The position numbers and the translations under genes were made by a program. Source: Zygotorulaspora mrakii (lineage: Eukaryota > Ascomycota > Saccharomycetes > Saccharomycetales > Saccharomycetaceae). From it: DNA of 64,000 bases. The stretch is taken from the NCBI RefSeq assembly GCF_013402915.1, contig NC_050720.1, forward strand, positions 1,178,001 to 1,242,000, in the 5' to 3' direction. Of this stretch, positions 28,790-36,802 are shown in pieces (the first letter of the stretch is position 1; each line of letters starts with the position of its first letter). The notes below the pieces were generated by a model. It saw only the letters and a program-made list of their open reading frames with translations. It was not told the DNA's origin and did not search any database.

Positions 28790-30595
28790 ATGAGAATTAA
28801 GAAGAAGAATACCAGAGGTAACGCCAAGAATTTCATCACCAGGACTCAGGCGGTGAAAAGACTGCAGGTTTCCCTGGCTGATTTTAGAAGACTGTGTATT
28901 TTCAAGGGAATCTATCCGAGAGAACCAAGAAATAAGAAGAAGGCTAACAAGGGATCCACCGCACCAACAACATTTTACTATTTTAAGGACATTAAATATT
29001 TGATGCATGAGCCTGTATTGGCAAAGTTTAGAGAACACAAGACATTTGCTAAAAAGCTAACTAAGGCATTGGGCAGAGGTCAAGTTTCCGCTGCTAAAAA
29101 ACTGGAAGAAAATAGAAAACCGTATCAGCTGGATCATCTTATCAAAGAACGTTATCCTAGTTTCCCGGATGCATTGAGAGATGTCGATGATGCTTTGAAC
29201 ATGTTGTTTCTCTTTGCAAATTTGCCTGCTACAAGTAAAGTATCTTCTATGCTTACGAGACAAGCGCAAACCATATGCAATCAATGGTTAGCATATGTTG
29301 CTAGAGAACGCCTCTTGAGAAAAGTTTTCGTTTCCATTAAAGGTGTTTATTATCAGGCAGACATTAGAGGTGAAGAAGTAAGATGGTTAGTACCATTCAA
29401 ATTTCCAGAGAATATGCCAAGTGATGTTGACTTTAGAATTATGTTAACGTTTTTGGAATTTTACTCTACTTTTCTGCATTTTGTCATTTATAAGTTGTAC
29501 ACGGATAGTGGATTAGTTTACCCACCAAAGTTAGATGTTGAAAAGAGCAAGATTGTAAGTGGTTTAGCTTCATACATTCTGGAAAACGAAGATGATCAAA
29601 ATTCTCTATCTGTTAATCAGCCAGAATCTTCAACCTCTGATGCCAAGACCTTGGACGCAGCTACATTGATTTCGGCAAAGAAACTTGACGAAGAGCAGAA
29701 AGATGATGATAACGAAGTAATCGATGATGAGCAAGTCGAAACTACAGAACTTGATACCTTTGAAGATAATACTAAAAATAAAGGGGATGAGTTGGAACAA
29801 CCAAGCAATTTCGGCTCACCCGTAGCAACATTGTTTTCAGGTTTCGTTTTCTATGTGGGCAGAGAAGTTCCTATCGATATTATTGAGTTTTTGATCTTAT
29901 CTTGCGGTGGATCTGTTATAAGTGAATCTGGTTTAGATCAACTTGACTCCAAAAATGAGATCAATTTATCGAAAATTACGCATCAAATTGTTGACAGGCC
30001 AGTATTGAAAAACAAGGTACCCGGTAGGACATACATCCAGCCGCAATGGATCTTTGATTGTTTGAACAATGGTGAGCTTGTACCAGCTAATTTATACTTA
30101 CCAGGTGAATCCTTGCCTCCACATTTGAGTCCATGGGGTGATAAGTTTGGTTACAATCCTACTGAGAAGGTCGAAGAAAACGATGAAAGTGAGAGTGAAA
30201 GTGAAAGTGAAAACGAAATTGAAGCTGAAGAACATGTTGATTCTACAGCTGCAGTTCCCGCAGCCCCTGTCGATGGCGATGACTCTGGAGATGAAGATTT
30301 GAAGCGTCAAAAAGAACTAGAATTGGAATCAAGCGGTGTCACATATACCGCAACTAACGATGCTGATGATTCCACGAAATCGAAATCAAAGAGCAAAAAG
30401 AGAAAGGGAGTAAGTGAAGATGACGAGGAGAAGGACTTGAAGATGATTATGATGAGCAATAAGCAACGCAAACTATACAAGAAAATGCAGTACTCAAATG
30501 CTAAGAAGGAAGACAAAGTAGAACAACTCAAGAAGAAGAAGAAGCAAATTTCCAAGGCAAAGGATAAGTTAAAGAAATTGGAAAATAAACAGTAG
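28790..30595 (+). CDS. NOP7: Pescadillo homologue, 60S ribosome assembly factor
   Basis: A 601-residue nucleolar protein (S. cerevisiae Nop7 605). The pescadillo N-terminal region (about 1-275) begins [18 protein letters not shown] and contains the [18 protein letters not shown] segment. A BRCT domain covers about 344-450, with the conserved Trp in [14 protein letters not shown]. The C-terminus is acidic, then Lys-rich coiled coil. With Erb1 and Ytm1 it forms the PeBoW complex required for 27S pre-rRNA processing. The promoter carries RRPE and PAC. It starts with the first in-frame ATG and is convergent with SRB5, matching YGR103W and YGR104C. Confidence 0.97.
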   Translation: MRIKKKNTRGNAKNFITRTQAVKRLQVSLADFRRLCIFKGIYPREPRNKKKANKGSTAPTTFYYFKDIKYLMHEPVLAKFREHKTFAKKLTKALGRGQVSAAKKLEENRKPYQLDHLIKERYPSFPDALRDVDDALNMLFLFANLPATSKVSSMLTRQAQTICNQWLAYVARERLLRKVFVSIKGVYYQADIRGEEVRWLVPFKFPENMPSDVDFRIMLTFLEFYSTFLHFVIYKLYTDSGLVYPPKLDVEKSKIVSGLASYILENEDDQNSLSVNQPESSTSDAKTLDAATLISAKKLDEEQKDDDNEVIDDEQVETTELDTFEDNTKNKGDELEQPSNFGSPVATLFSGFVFYVGREVPIDIIEFLILSCGGSVISESGLDQLDSKNEINLSKITHQIVDRPVLKNKVPGRTYIQPQWIFDCLNNGELVPANLYLPGESLPPHLSPWGDKFGYNPTEKVEENDESESESESENEIEAEEHVDSTAAVPAAPVDGDDSGDEDLKRQKELELESSGVTYTATNDADDSTKSKSKSKKRKGVSEDDEEKDLKMIMMSNKQRKLYKKMQYSNAKKEDKVEQLKKKKKQISKAKDKLKKLENKQ

Positions 30596-30690
30596 GAGTT
30601 TTGCCTCAGAGTTTCTATAAGTCATCAAAATTCATTCATATTACACCTCTATGTACACTACAAATCTACAATAAAAAAGATTTTCAACTA

Positions 30691-31539
30691 TTATATAATA
30701 TCACCCATATTATTCAATCTTGAATCCATGGCCTTTCTGTCTGGAACTACCAGATCAACATAACCTTGTAGCTCTTTTTGTAATGATAATAACGCAGTCT
30801 CCGCTTGATTTATACGTTCAATATCAGTGGATCTGTTCACGTTGACATATGCTTTTATCAGGTAACCACCTTTAGTTATCTGTAAGCTTCTGTCATTTCT
30901 TAGATCCCATAATTTTTGTATATCTAATACCATGTCATTCGCCATGTAAAACTTAACGCCAACGGTAATATATCGATACTCAGGGACGTATCCTAACTCT
31001 TTCAAAAAGCTTGATGTTGATGAATTAGTACCTCCAGTGGTCAGAATTATGGACTCAGAAATTGTCTGCATCGACACTTTCCGACTCTTTCCCGCAGCTG
31101 GAATATCAGACATGCTCAATGCCCATGGCTCTGCTTCTGGTTCTGACATTGAACTGGCATCAACATCCATCTTTGAATCGTCCCCTAAAGAGGAAGCTCG
31201 TTCATACTTTATATCTTGTACATATTTCTCCAGTGCAGAAGGTTCTATAGGCGCTTCCAGTTGCCCTATTTTCTTTAGAAGCTTATGTGACAAAACAGAA
31301 TCATCTTCGACAATTAAAAACTGCAGTGGCAGACTTTTGCTCACTTTTATTCTATTCAATTCCGTGAGTTGATTTTTTGAGTTCACTCTTTCAAACTCAT
31401 ATGATTTATTTGTCGTCCACACATTCGTAATATTCGCAAACAGCACTGGTGGTGTTCCCGAGAGAATAGACATCGTGGACAAGAATAAGTCATAAGACTT
31501 ATCGTCTATTGTACCAAATAAGCTCAATTGATGTACCAT
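30691..31539 (-). CDS. SRB5: Mediator head subunit Med18
   Basis: A 282-residue protein (S. cerevisiae Srb5/Med18 307). The N-terminus MVHQLSLFGTIDD is typical of Med18, which folds as a beta-barrel and pairs with Srb2/Med20 in the Mediator head to aid Pol II pre-initiation complex assembly. A Ser-rich, acidic insertion at about 115-150 is probably disordered. The C-terminal segment YRYITVGVKFYMANDMVLDIQKLW is conserved in the family. Strand and position (NOP7 convergent on one side, VMA21 divergent on the other) match YGR104C. No frame disruption is seen. Confidence 0.9.
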   Translation of the reverse strand: MVHQLSLFGTIDDKSYDLFLSTMSILSGTPPVLFANITNVWTTNKSYEFERVNSKNQLTELNRIKVSKSLPLQFLIVEDDSVLSHKLLKKIGQLEAPIEPSALEKYVQDIKYERASSLGDDSKMDVDASSMSEPEAEPWALSMSDIPAAGKSRKVSMQTISESIILTTGGTNSSTSSFLKELGYVPEYRYITVGVKFYMANDMVLDIQKLWDLRNDRSLQITKGGYLIKAYVNVNRSTDIERINQAETALLSLQKELQGYVDLVVPDRKAMDSRLNNMGDII

Positions 31540-31721
31540 GACTACTCGAAGGAGGAAAGATTAACCTGTGTTCACTGATTGTTTGTCTTTTCTCTTTTTC
31601 TTGTCTTTTCTTCCGGTGGCTTGACATATAACGTATTAACAATTCTCACTCTTCCTGATATTTCTTACAACATTAACTTACAAAATAAGGTATCGCCCAC
31701 AGAACAAAAGCAAGAGGCATC

Positions 31722-31958
31722 ATGGCTGTAACAGAAATACCAAAGTCTGTGATACAGAAGCTAATATTTTTCACGGTTGCTATGGTTATCTTTCCGCTAT
31801 CAACGTTTTTCGTTATGCATAATTACACTAATAACAATATCCTAAGTGGTGGTTTAGCTGCTGGTGCAGCCAATTTGGTGCTAATAGGATACATCGTCGC
31901 AGCATTTCTTGAGGATTCTGATTCGAGCCCAAAGAAGGATGGCAAGAAGGAGAAATGA
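31722..31958 (+). CDS. VMA21: V-ATPase V0 assembly chaperone Vma21
   Basis: A 78-residue protein (S. cerevisiae 77) with two membrane helices (about 12-34 and 44-64) and a C-terminal dilysine ER-retrieval signal, KKEK. Vma21 escorts the V0 sector during assembly in the ER and is recycled from the Golgi through the KKxx motif. The family sequence MAVTEIPKSVIQKLIFFT at the N-terminus supports ATG 31722. It is divergent from SRB5 and convergent with VOA1, another V0 assembly factor that in S. cerevisiae works with Vma21. Confidence 0.97.
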   Translation: MAVTEIPKSVIQKLIFFTVAMVIFPLSTFFVMHNYTNNNILSGGLAAGAANLVLIGYIVAAFLEDSDSSPKKDGKKEK

Positions 31959-32085
31959 GTGCCTAATGAACCACTTTAGATCTTCAAAAAAGACAAATAT
32001 GCACTTTTTTAACTTGTCTCGACAAAAGGCTATTTATGTGTATGATTATGTAAAATTTATATTTTATGACTTAACTTTTGTTGGA

Positions 32086-32874
32086 TCAGTTACTCTTCTT
32101 TAATGGATTAGTTGATTTTTCCAATGCACCGTAACTAATATCTATACTGCCGACCCAAGATATTGCGATAACCAGAAGTACTATCAAAAAGAGAGAGACT
32201 AACAAACACATTATCAAACCTTCAGTCCAAATATCACTCAACTTATCATTATCAACAGGTTTTTTTTCGGTGCCTTTACGCTCTTTAAGACCTGTAGACA
32301 CGCTTGACCATACCTGTAAGGTTGATGATTTTTTCGAATCATTATTTATGTTCAACACAACATCGTCAACGTCGAAAGACATATATTCTTGAGAAACGAA
32401 CCCAAAAATTGACTCAAGGAATTCGTCCAATTCCACAATATCATATTCAGCATCTTGAAAATCGAACAAAATGACTTGCTTGCCTTCGAGATGCTTGTCA
32501 TATAGGTGCACTGAGGGTGAAGAGGGCAACTCCAGTATTTCAAAGGTCTCGAATTCAACCATCTTGTTATCGATATGGATCATATGCTGGTTGTTCAATT
32601 CGACACTGTCTTGACGATGGAACAGATAAGTCAAAAACGGTAAGCTCTCGTCAAAACGTGAGAACTCTTGTAGTAGAGGGAACTCTTTGAATTGGAATAT
32701 AACAAGGGGATCCACATCACTCGCACCCTCTACCAAGTCTGAAATACTCTTGACTCCATGTGGATGGCTTTTTGACTTTATAGTAGCATACGTTGTAGAG
32801 GCTGTTACTAGCGCTACAAGCTGTAAAAGCACCGCAACGCCAAATAAAAGAGACTTGAGAGACTTGACAACCAT
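32086..32874 (-). CDS. VOA1: ER protein of V-ATPase V0 assembly, Voa1
   Basis: A 262-residue type I membrane protein (S. cerevisiae Voa1 265). A signal peptide covers about residues 1-25 (MVVKSLKSLLFGVAVLLQLV...), a lumenal domain follows, then one transmembrane helix at about 214-238 and a short cytosolic tail ending KKSN, a KKxx-type ER retrieval signal. Voa1 is related to the vertebrate Ac45 accessory subunit, associates with Vma21 and V0, and helps V0 assembly. Placement next to VMA21 on the opposite strand equals YGR105W-YGR106C. The conserved syntenic block stops here and a gene-poor, retroelement-rich stretch begins upstream of its start. Confidence 0.9.
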   Translation of the reverse strand: MVVKSLKSLLFGVAVLLQLVALVTASTTYATIKSKSHPHGVKSISDLVEGASDVDPLVIFQFKEFPLLQEFSRFDESLPFLTYLFHRQDSVELNNQHMIHIDNKMVEFETFEILELPSSPSVHLYDKHLEGKQVILFDFQDAEYDIVELDEFLESIFGFVSQEYMSFDVDDVVLNINNDSKKSSTLQVWSSVSTGLKERKGTEKKPVDNDKLSDIWTEGLIMCLLVSLFLIVLLVIAISWVGSIDISYGALEKSTNPLKKSN

Positions 32875-33079
32875 AACAAAATATGTTCACGCTGTTACTC
32901 CTCGGAGTCCTGATAGTATTCTAGCAACCTTGAATCACCTTGTTGAGATGCGAAGTTACTTCTAGTAGTTCTGATTATAAGCTGCTGCACACTCCCCTTG
33001 TGGCTGTAAATCTGGAAGTGAAAAAAAAAGGCAGTCGTTCGATGCGATTTCTACTACACTCTGTCAGGCATCTGGATTG

Positions 33080-33117
33080 AAGCTAAAACAAGCTAAAACA
33101 AGCTAATACAAACTACA
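33080..33117. repeat. 10-bp tandem repeat (AAGCTAAAAC, about 3.5 copies)
   Basis: Two exact copies of AAGCTAAAAC are followed by AAGCTAATAC and a degenerate AAACTACAAT. No coding frame uses it. It lies about 210 bp upstream of the VOA1 start. Confidence 0.8.
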
Positions 33118-33732
33118 ATAGTAGTCCACATTGCTTGCAGCACCTCTCGTTAACTGCATATGTCTTCTCTCGTCACTAATCAGTTTTTCGTCATTGCAGC
33201 AGGCCGCATTCCTTGTGTAGAAGCGAATTGATCACCAGATATGGTGAATAGTATCGAGGGAGTACCTCACCCAGTAGAGTTGTTGATAGCAAACTACCTT
33301 GCGCTAATGGTACAATTGTGACAATAAGTATACATATATACAGGTTAGTGGTTTCTCATATCGTGAAACAAAACAAAACTAAGCTCAACTCTCATGAAAA
33401 AGGTGCACATTTTTGTATCGATGAACTACGCTACTAAAAAGATAAACACAATAAGTGAAACTTGTCATGCCCACAGTGCATGGCTTCATCAATCCACGCT
33501 TCTGATTTCATTTAGTGAAGTGGATAGCTGTCATTCGACAACTGATACTATAAAATTACTTCATAGACATAAACGTCTCGCAATTATGATGAGCCGAATA
33601 CTATGTTAAATCGGACTCTATTCTTGTAAAAATATTCTAAATGCAGTCCCTTAATTTGGCTTCAGTATCCGCTTCAACGTACTATTCTTGTGTACTGCAG
33701 TCGGCGGCAGTTTAGTATTTTTTCGTCAAAAC

Positions 33733-33758
33733 GTCTTTCGTTGTTGTCTTTCGTTGTT
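33733..33758. repeat. 13-bp tandem duplication
   Basis: GTCTTTCGTTGTT is present twice head to tail (33733-33745 and 33746-33758), exact in both copies, inside the gene-free region. Confidence 0.85.
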
Positions 33759-34579
33759 GTATATTCACATTAAATCGTGAGACTCAATGTGGCAGTCTTA
33801 GACTTGCTATCAATGGTTCATAGATGCAGGAGTTCAAAAAAGAAGTAGAAATTTCTTCTTCGAACTGTCTTTGCGCATGATTTACTGTCGTGAATGCTGT
33901 AGCCCCTAAAAACGGTTTCTGATTGTACTTGGGTCTCCGCTCTGACCGTCCACTGTTGCAATAGTCTTAGTCGAGTCATATTTATAATCTGAATAACAGA
34001 CATTTATATCTCTCAATTCTAAAAATTGTATCAAGATTATATCGAACAAGTCGAGCGCTTCTTTAAAAATCGCTTGACTTTTGGTGGATATGGCGCTTCT
34101 TCGACATAGGCCTTGAACAATTTAGAAAGGAGTCTTTCTCGAGGTTCGAAATTTCTCTCTTTGCTCTTCTCCAGGTGTATGGTATGATATCCATCAGGTC
34201 ATTAGCGCTTAAAAAACCTCCTAAGTATGCTCATACAGCCTGAGAATTCACACTTTCGCTTAATTACTGCCAAGCAAAAACCGAAATGTTGGTGATTATC
34301 GTCTTAACGAGCTTGCGCGTATTGTATTATGAATTTTAGTTGATCTTTGTACATTTTTAAGCTAAGTTTGGGCAAAACTCTGACATATCAGGATACAAAT
34401 CGATTTAGGGCTTATTCAAGAAAGGATGGGCTGTAAAGTGATAGAAACAGATATGGAAACCCTGGCACCTTGCATAATGAGTTATTCGGATGACTTCTAT
34501 ATGATAGTGGGAGCCCTTGGTTGTTGTCAGTCTTGAGAGCCTTCTCATACTTTTCTATGGACTCTATTGATGCATAAAC

Positions 34580-34989
34580 TGTTGAAATATAAATTGATAT
34601 TGTAAGATATATTAAAGAGATGACTTATAAGCATCAGAAATAAGACAATTGGTCCGTAAAACAAAATAAACGAAATCAGATGAAGCCCTAACAGAATGTC
34701 AATCGATACTGGAAAGATATCGGATGATAATCTATCGCGAGACGTTTACAATTCAGGAATCTGACTACGAAGGAGTCTATGGAATGAACACGAAATAACA
34801 GTTGTACTGTGGGTTCTATGGGACTAGAAATGGTGCGATGACGATGAAAATTCTTCGCTCGTCGTCCTCTCTTATGGTTCAATAGGTGCGAAATATTAGG
34901 TATAAATACTGACGTATTTTCCAGATATTAATCCAAGTTCAATTAGTTTTATCTCAATTCATGATATAGGAAACCAAGGAATTATATAT
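34580..34989 (+). repeat. LTR A, first 410 bp (older LTR split by the full-length element)
   Basis: Starts TGTTGAAATATAAATTGAT and follows the element's LTR almost base for base, with scattered substitutions (for example in the stretches near 34630, 34715 and 34730). It stops at TTATATAT exactly where the full-length element begins; the remaining 85 bp resume at 41280. 410 + 85 = 495 bp, the same length as the intact LTRs, so the full-length element inserted within this LTR. No matching 5-bp duplication flanks LTR A itself (TAAAC on the left, TCGAT on the right). Confidence 0.93.
34985..34989 (+). repeat. Target-site duplication, left copy (TATAT)
   Basis: TATAT immediately precedes the 5' LTR and recurs at 41275-41279 immediately after the 3' LTR. 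Five bases is the normal Ty1/copia duplication length, and LTR A resumes in register after the second copy. Confidence 0.9.
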
Positions 34990-35484
34990 TGTTGAAATAT
35001 AAATCGAGATTGTAAGATATATTAAAGAGATGACTTATAAGAATCAGAAAGAGACAATTGGTCTGTAAAACAAAATAAACGAAGTCAGATGAAACCCTAA
35101 CAGAATGTCAATCGATAATGGAAAGATATCGGATGATAATCTATCACGAGACGTTTACAACTCAGGAGTCTGACTACGAAGGAGTCTATGGCATGGAACA
35201 TGAAATAACAGTTGTACTGTGGATTCTATGGGACTAGAAATGGTGTGATGACGATGAAAATTCTTCACTCGTCGTCCTCTCTTATGGTTCAATAGGTGCG
35301 AAGTATTAGGTATAAATACTGACGTATTTTCCAGATGTTAATCCAAGTTCAATTAGTCTTATCTCAATTCATGATATAGAAAACCAAGGAATTATATATC
35401 TCTATAATTGAATATCATAGTATCATCATCAATGTCAAACCAAGTTACTATCGACAACGCCGAAGAAAACATTCTTTATAAATA
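34990..35484 (+). repeat. 5' LTR of the copia element
   Basis: 495 bp, beginning TGTTGAAATATAAATCGAG and ending CTTTATAAATA, followed at once by the primer-binding site. A TATA box (TATAAATA) is at 35311-35318. The Gag start codon at 35432 lies inside the LTR, as in Ty1, so the first 53 nt of gag are LTR sequence. The LTR ends in TA, not the usual CA. Confidence 0.95.
35311..35318 (+). promoter_or_regulatory. TATA box of the retrotransposon
   Basis: TATAAATA lies 121 bp before the Gag ATG within the 5' LTR. The same sequence is kept in LTR A, the 3' LTR and (inverted) LTR C, which supports function in the family. Confidence 0.7.
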
Positions 35485-36802
35485 TGGTAGCGCCGCTAAA
35501 GTTCCCTTCTCAATGAGTAGAGAAGCGGAGGATTCTTTGTTTACGTCTCGTGAGAAATCAAACTCTTCGGAAATTAGTAACAATGGCACTGATCCCAACT
35601 TGAGTGATTCACAAAGAGACTTTCCTTCGTTGCAACCTTCAATCCCGGCCAGTGTTGATAACAAACAGGAAGGTTCCCCTAAATCAAGCGCATACGATGC
35701 GGGTTATCAACACACTGGTTCCACACAAGGTTATACTTACCCTTACCCATGGCCGAGTCCATATCCTCCAATTGCGCCACCAATGGTGCCACCAATGGGG
35801 AATGGCATGTTCAACTGGAATATGAATGCTGACGGAATAAAATACATTCCGGCCACTAGCTATGAAACATTCATGTACCAGCAAAAACTGCTGAACGATC
35901 AGTTCAAGCAATATCGAAAGTTCTATGACCAGAGATCAGAAGATGATACCACTTCTGAGTCCGCTAAAGAGTCTAACAATGAACAAGTGTTACCAGACTT
36001 GGATGAGATCAGTAATCCTTCGGAATTTCCCAGATGGATGAGATCATTCAAAAGATTTCTGGAAGACAACAAGCTAGGTGATATCATACCTGACAGATTA
36101 AATGAATCTGAGAGGGACGCCACGAAGAGCGAAAAGGCTTTCATCATTAATTCCTTCAAAACATATGTGAAGGAAACAGCCTATCCAAAGAGCGTCAAAG
36201 ACGCAATAAAAAGAGGACACGACCTGTTCCGAATTATCCTATGTCATGTATCCGAAGACAGTAACCTTAGATCCGCTATATGGAGAGAACTAACCACAAT
36301 AAGTTACGACGGATCTGAAGATTCATATTACTATACTAGTAGAGTGAAAGAGCTTTATAGTCAACTTAAAGCAACAAATTCCAACATCCCAGAAGACATA
36401 ATTTGTGAATACCTGCTCAAAAATTTGCACGGTCAATATGCAAAGATTAGGGAGAATCATTACCTGGAATACGACCTGAACACAATCGCAGGCATTTCTA
36501 AATGTGTATTGCGCACATATGACAGATTGATAAAAAATAAGAAACATACATCCGAAACATCACCTTCAGTAACAAACAGACATTGTTACAAGTGTTCCTC
36601 TGAGGGCCATTTTGCTCCTCAATGCCCAAATGTCAAAGATAAACTACCAAAACACTCCATCAATTCACGAAAGGAGAAAAAGCCTAACTATCGTAAGGGT
36701 ATCCATAAAATCGGATTCACCAGCGACACAGAGTTACTTAGGCATTCTCCAGAATTCGAAGAAGAAACGTCCGAGTATGACGAAGACACCACAAACTGGT
36801 GA
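35432..36802 (+). CDS. Gag (TYA-like) capsid/nucleocapsid protein of the copia element
   Basis: A 456-residue structural polyprotein that forms the virus-like particle. ATG 35432 is the first ATG in frame (an upstream TTG at 35408 is ignored) and lies in the LTR. The N-terminal third is rich in Ser, Pro and Tyr with a proline-rich stretch (PYPWPSPYPPIAPPMVPP); the middle (about 190-370) is the helical capsid region. A CCHC zinc knuckle is present at C385-x2-C388-x4-H393-x4-C398 (CYKCSSEGHFAPQC) and is followed by a Lys/Arg-rich segment, consistent with RNA packaging. The frame ends 63 nt after the frameshift site and overlaps the Pol frame. Confidence 0.93.
   Translation: MSNQVTIDNAEENILYKYGSAAKVPFSMSREAEDSLFTSREKSNSSEISNNGTDPNLSDSQRDFPSLQPSIPASVDNKQEGSPKSSAYDAGYQHTGSTQGYTYPYPWPSPYPPIAPPMVPPMGNGMFNWNMNADGIKYIPATSYETFMYQQKLLNDQFKQYRKFYDQRSEDDTTSESAKESNNEQVLPDLDEISNPSEFPRWMRSFKRFLEDNKLGDIIPDRLNESERDATKSEKAFIINSFKTYVKETAYPKSVKDAIKRGHDLFRIILCHVSEDSNLRSAIWRELTTISYDGSEDSYYYTSRVKELYSQLKATNSNIPEDIICEYLLKNLHGQYAKIRENHYLEYDLNTIAGISKCVLRTYDRLIKNKKHTSETSPSVTNRHCYKCSSEGHFAPQCPNVKDKLPKHSINSRKEKKPNYRKGIHKIGFTSDTELLRHSPEFEEETSEYDEDTTNW
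35485..35494 (+). other. Primer-binding site for initiator tRNA-Met
   Basis: TGGTAGCGCC, the minus-strand primer-binding site used by Ty1 and pairing with the 3' end of tRNA-iMet, begins at the first base after the 5' LTR. It also codes for part of Gag. Confidence 0.95.
36737..36743 (+). other. +1 programmed ribosomal frameshift site CTT-AGG-C
   Basis: The heptamer CTTAGGC is in the Gag frame as CTT AGG C and in the Pol frame as TTA GGC. This is the Ty1 site: tRNA-Leu slips from CUU to UUA while the rare tRNA-Arg(CCU) is awaited. Gag lies in the frame of 35432 and Pol one base forward, so the predicted fusion is 436 Gag-derived plus 1,338 Pol-derived residues (1,774 total). Confidence 0.95.

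Larger units (their letters stand above)
32875..34579. other. Gene-free region between VOA1 and the LTR cluster
   Basis: About 1.7 kb with only short open frames (at most about 70 codons) and no tRNA, snoRNA or protein similarity that I can recognise. It holds two short tandem repeats (33080-33117 and 33733-33758). The first 200 bp must contain the VOA1 promoter. No centromere CDEIII-like sequence was found. It may contain decayed retroelement or gene sequence too diverged to identify by eye. Confidence 0.5.

Noticed and set aside
33283..33360. TGTTGATAGC near a TATA-like stretch as the start of another diverged LTR
   Set aside because: Only the first few bases match an LTR start; no end, duplication or further similarity could be found.
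34688..34882. Antisense open frame inside LTR A
   Set aside because: It is LTR sequence; coding is not expected and the frame is not maintained as a known product.
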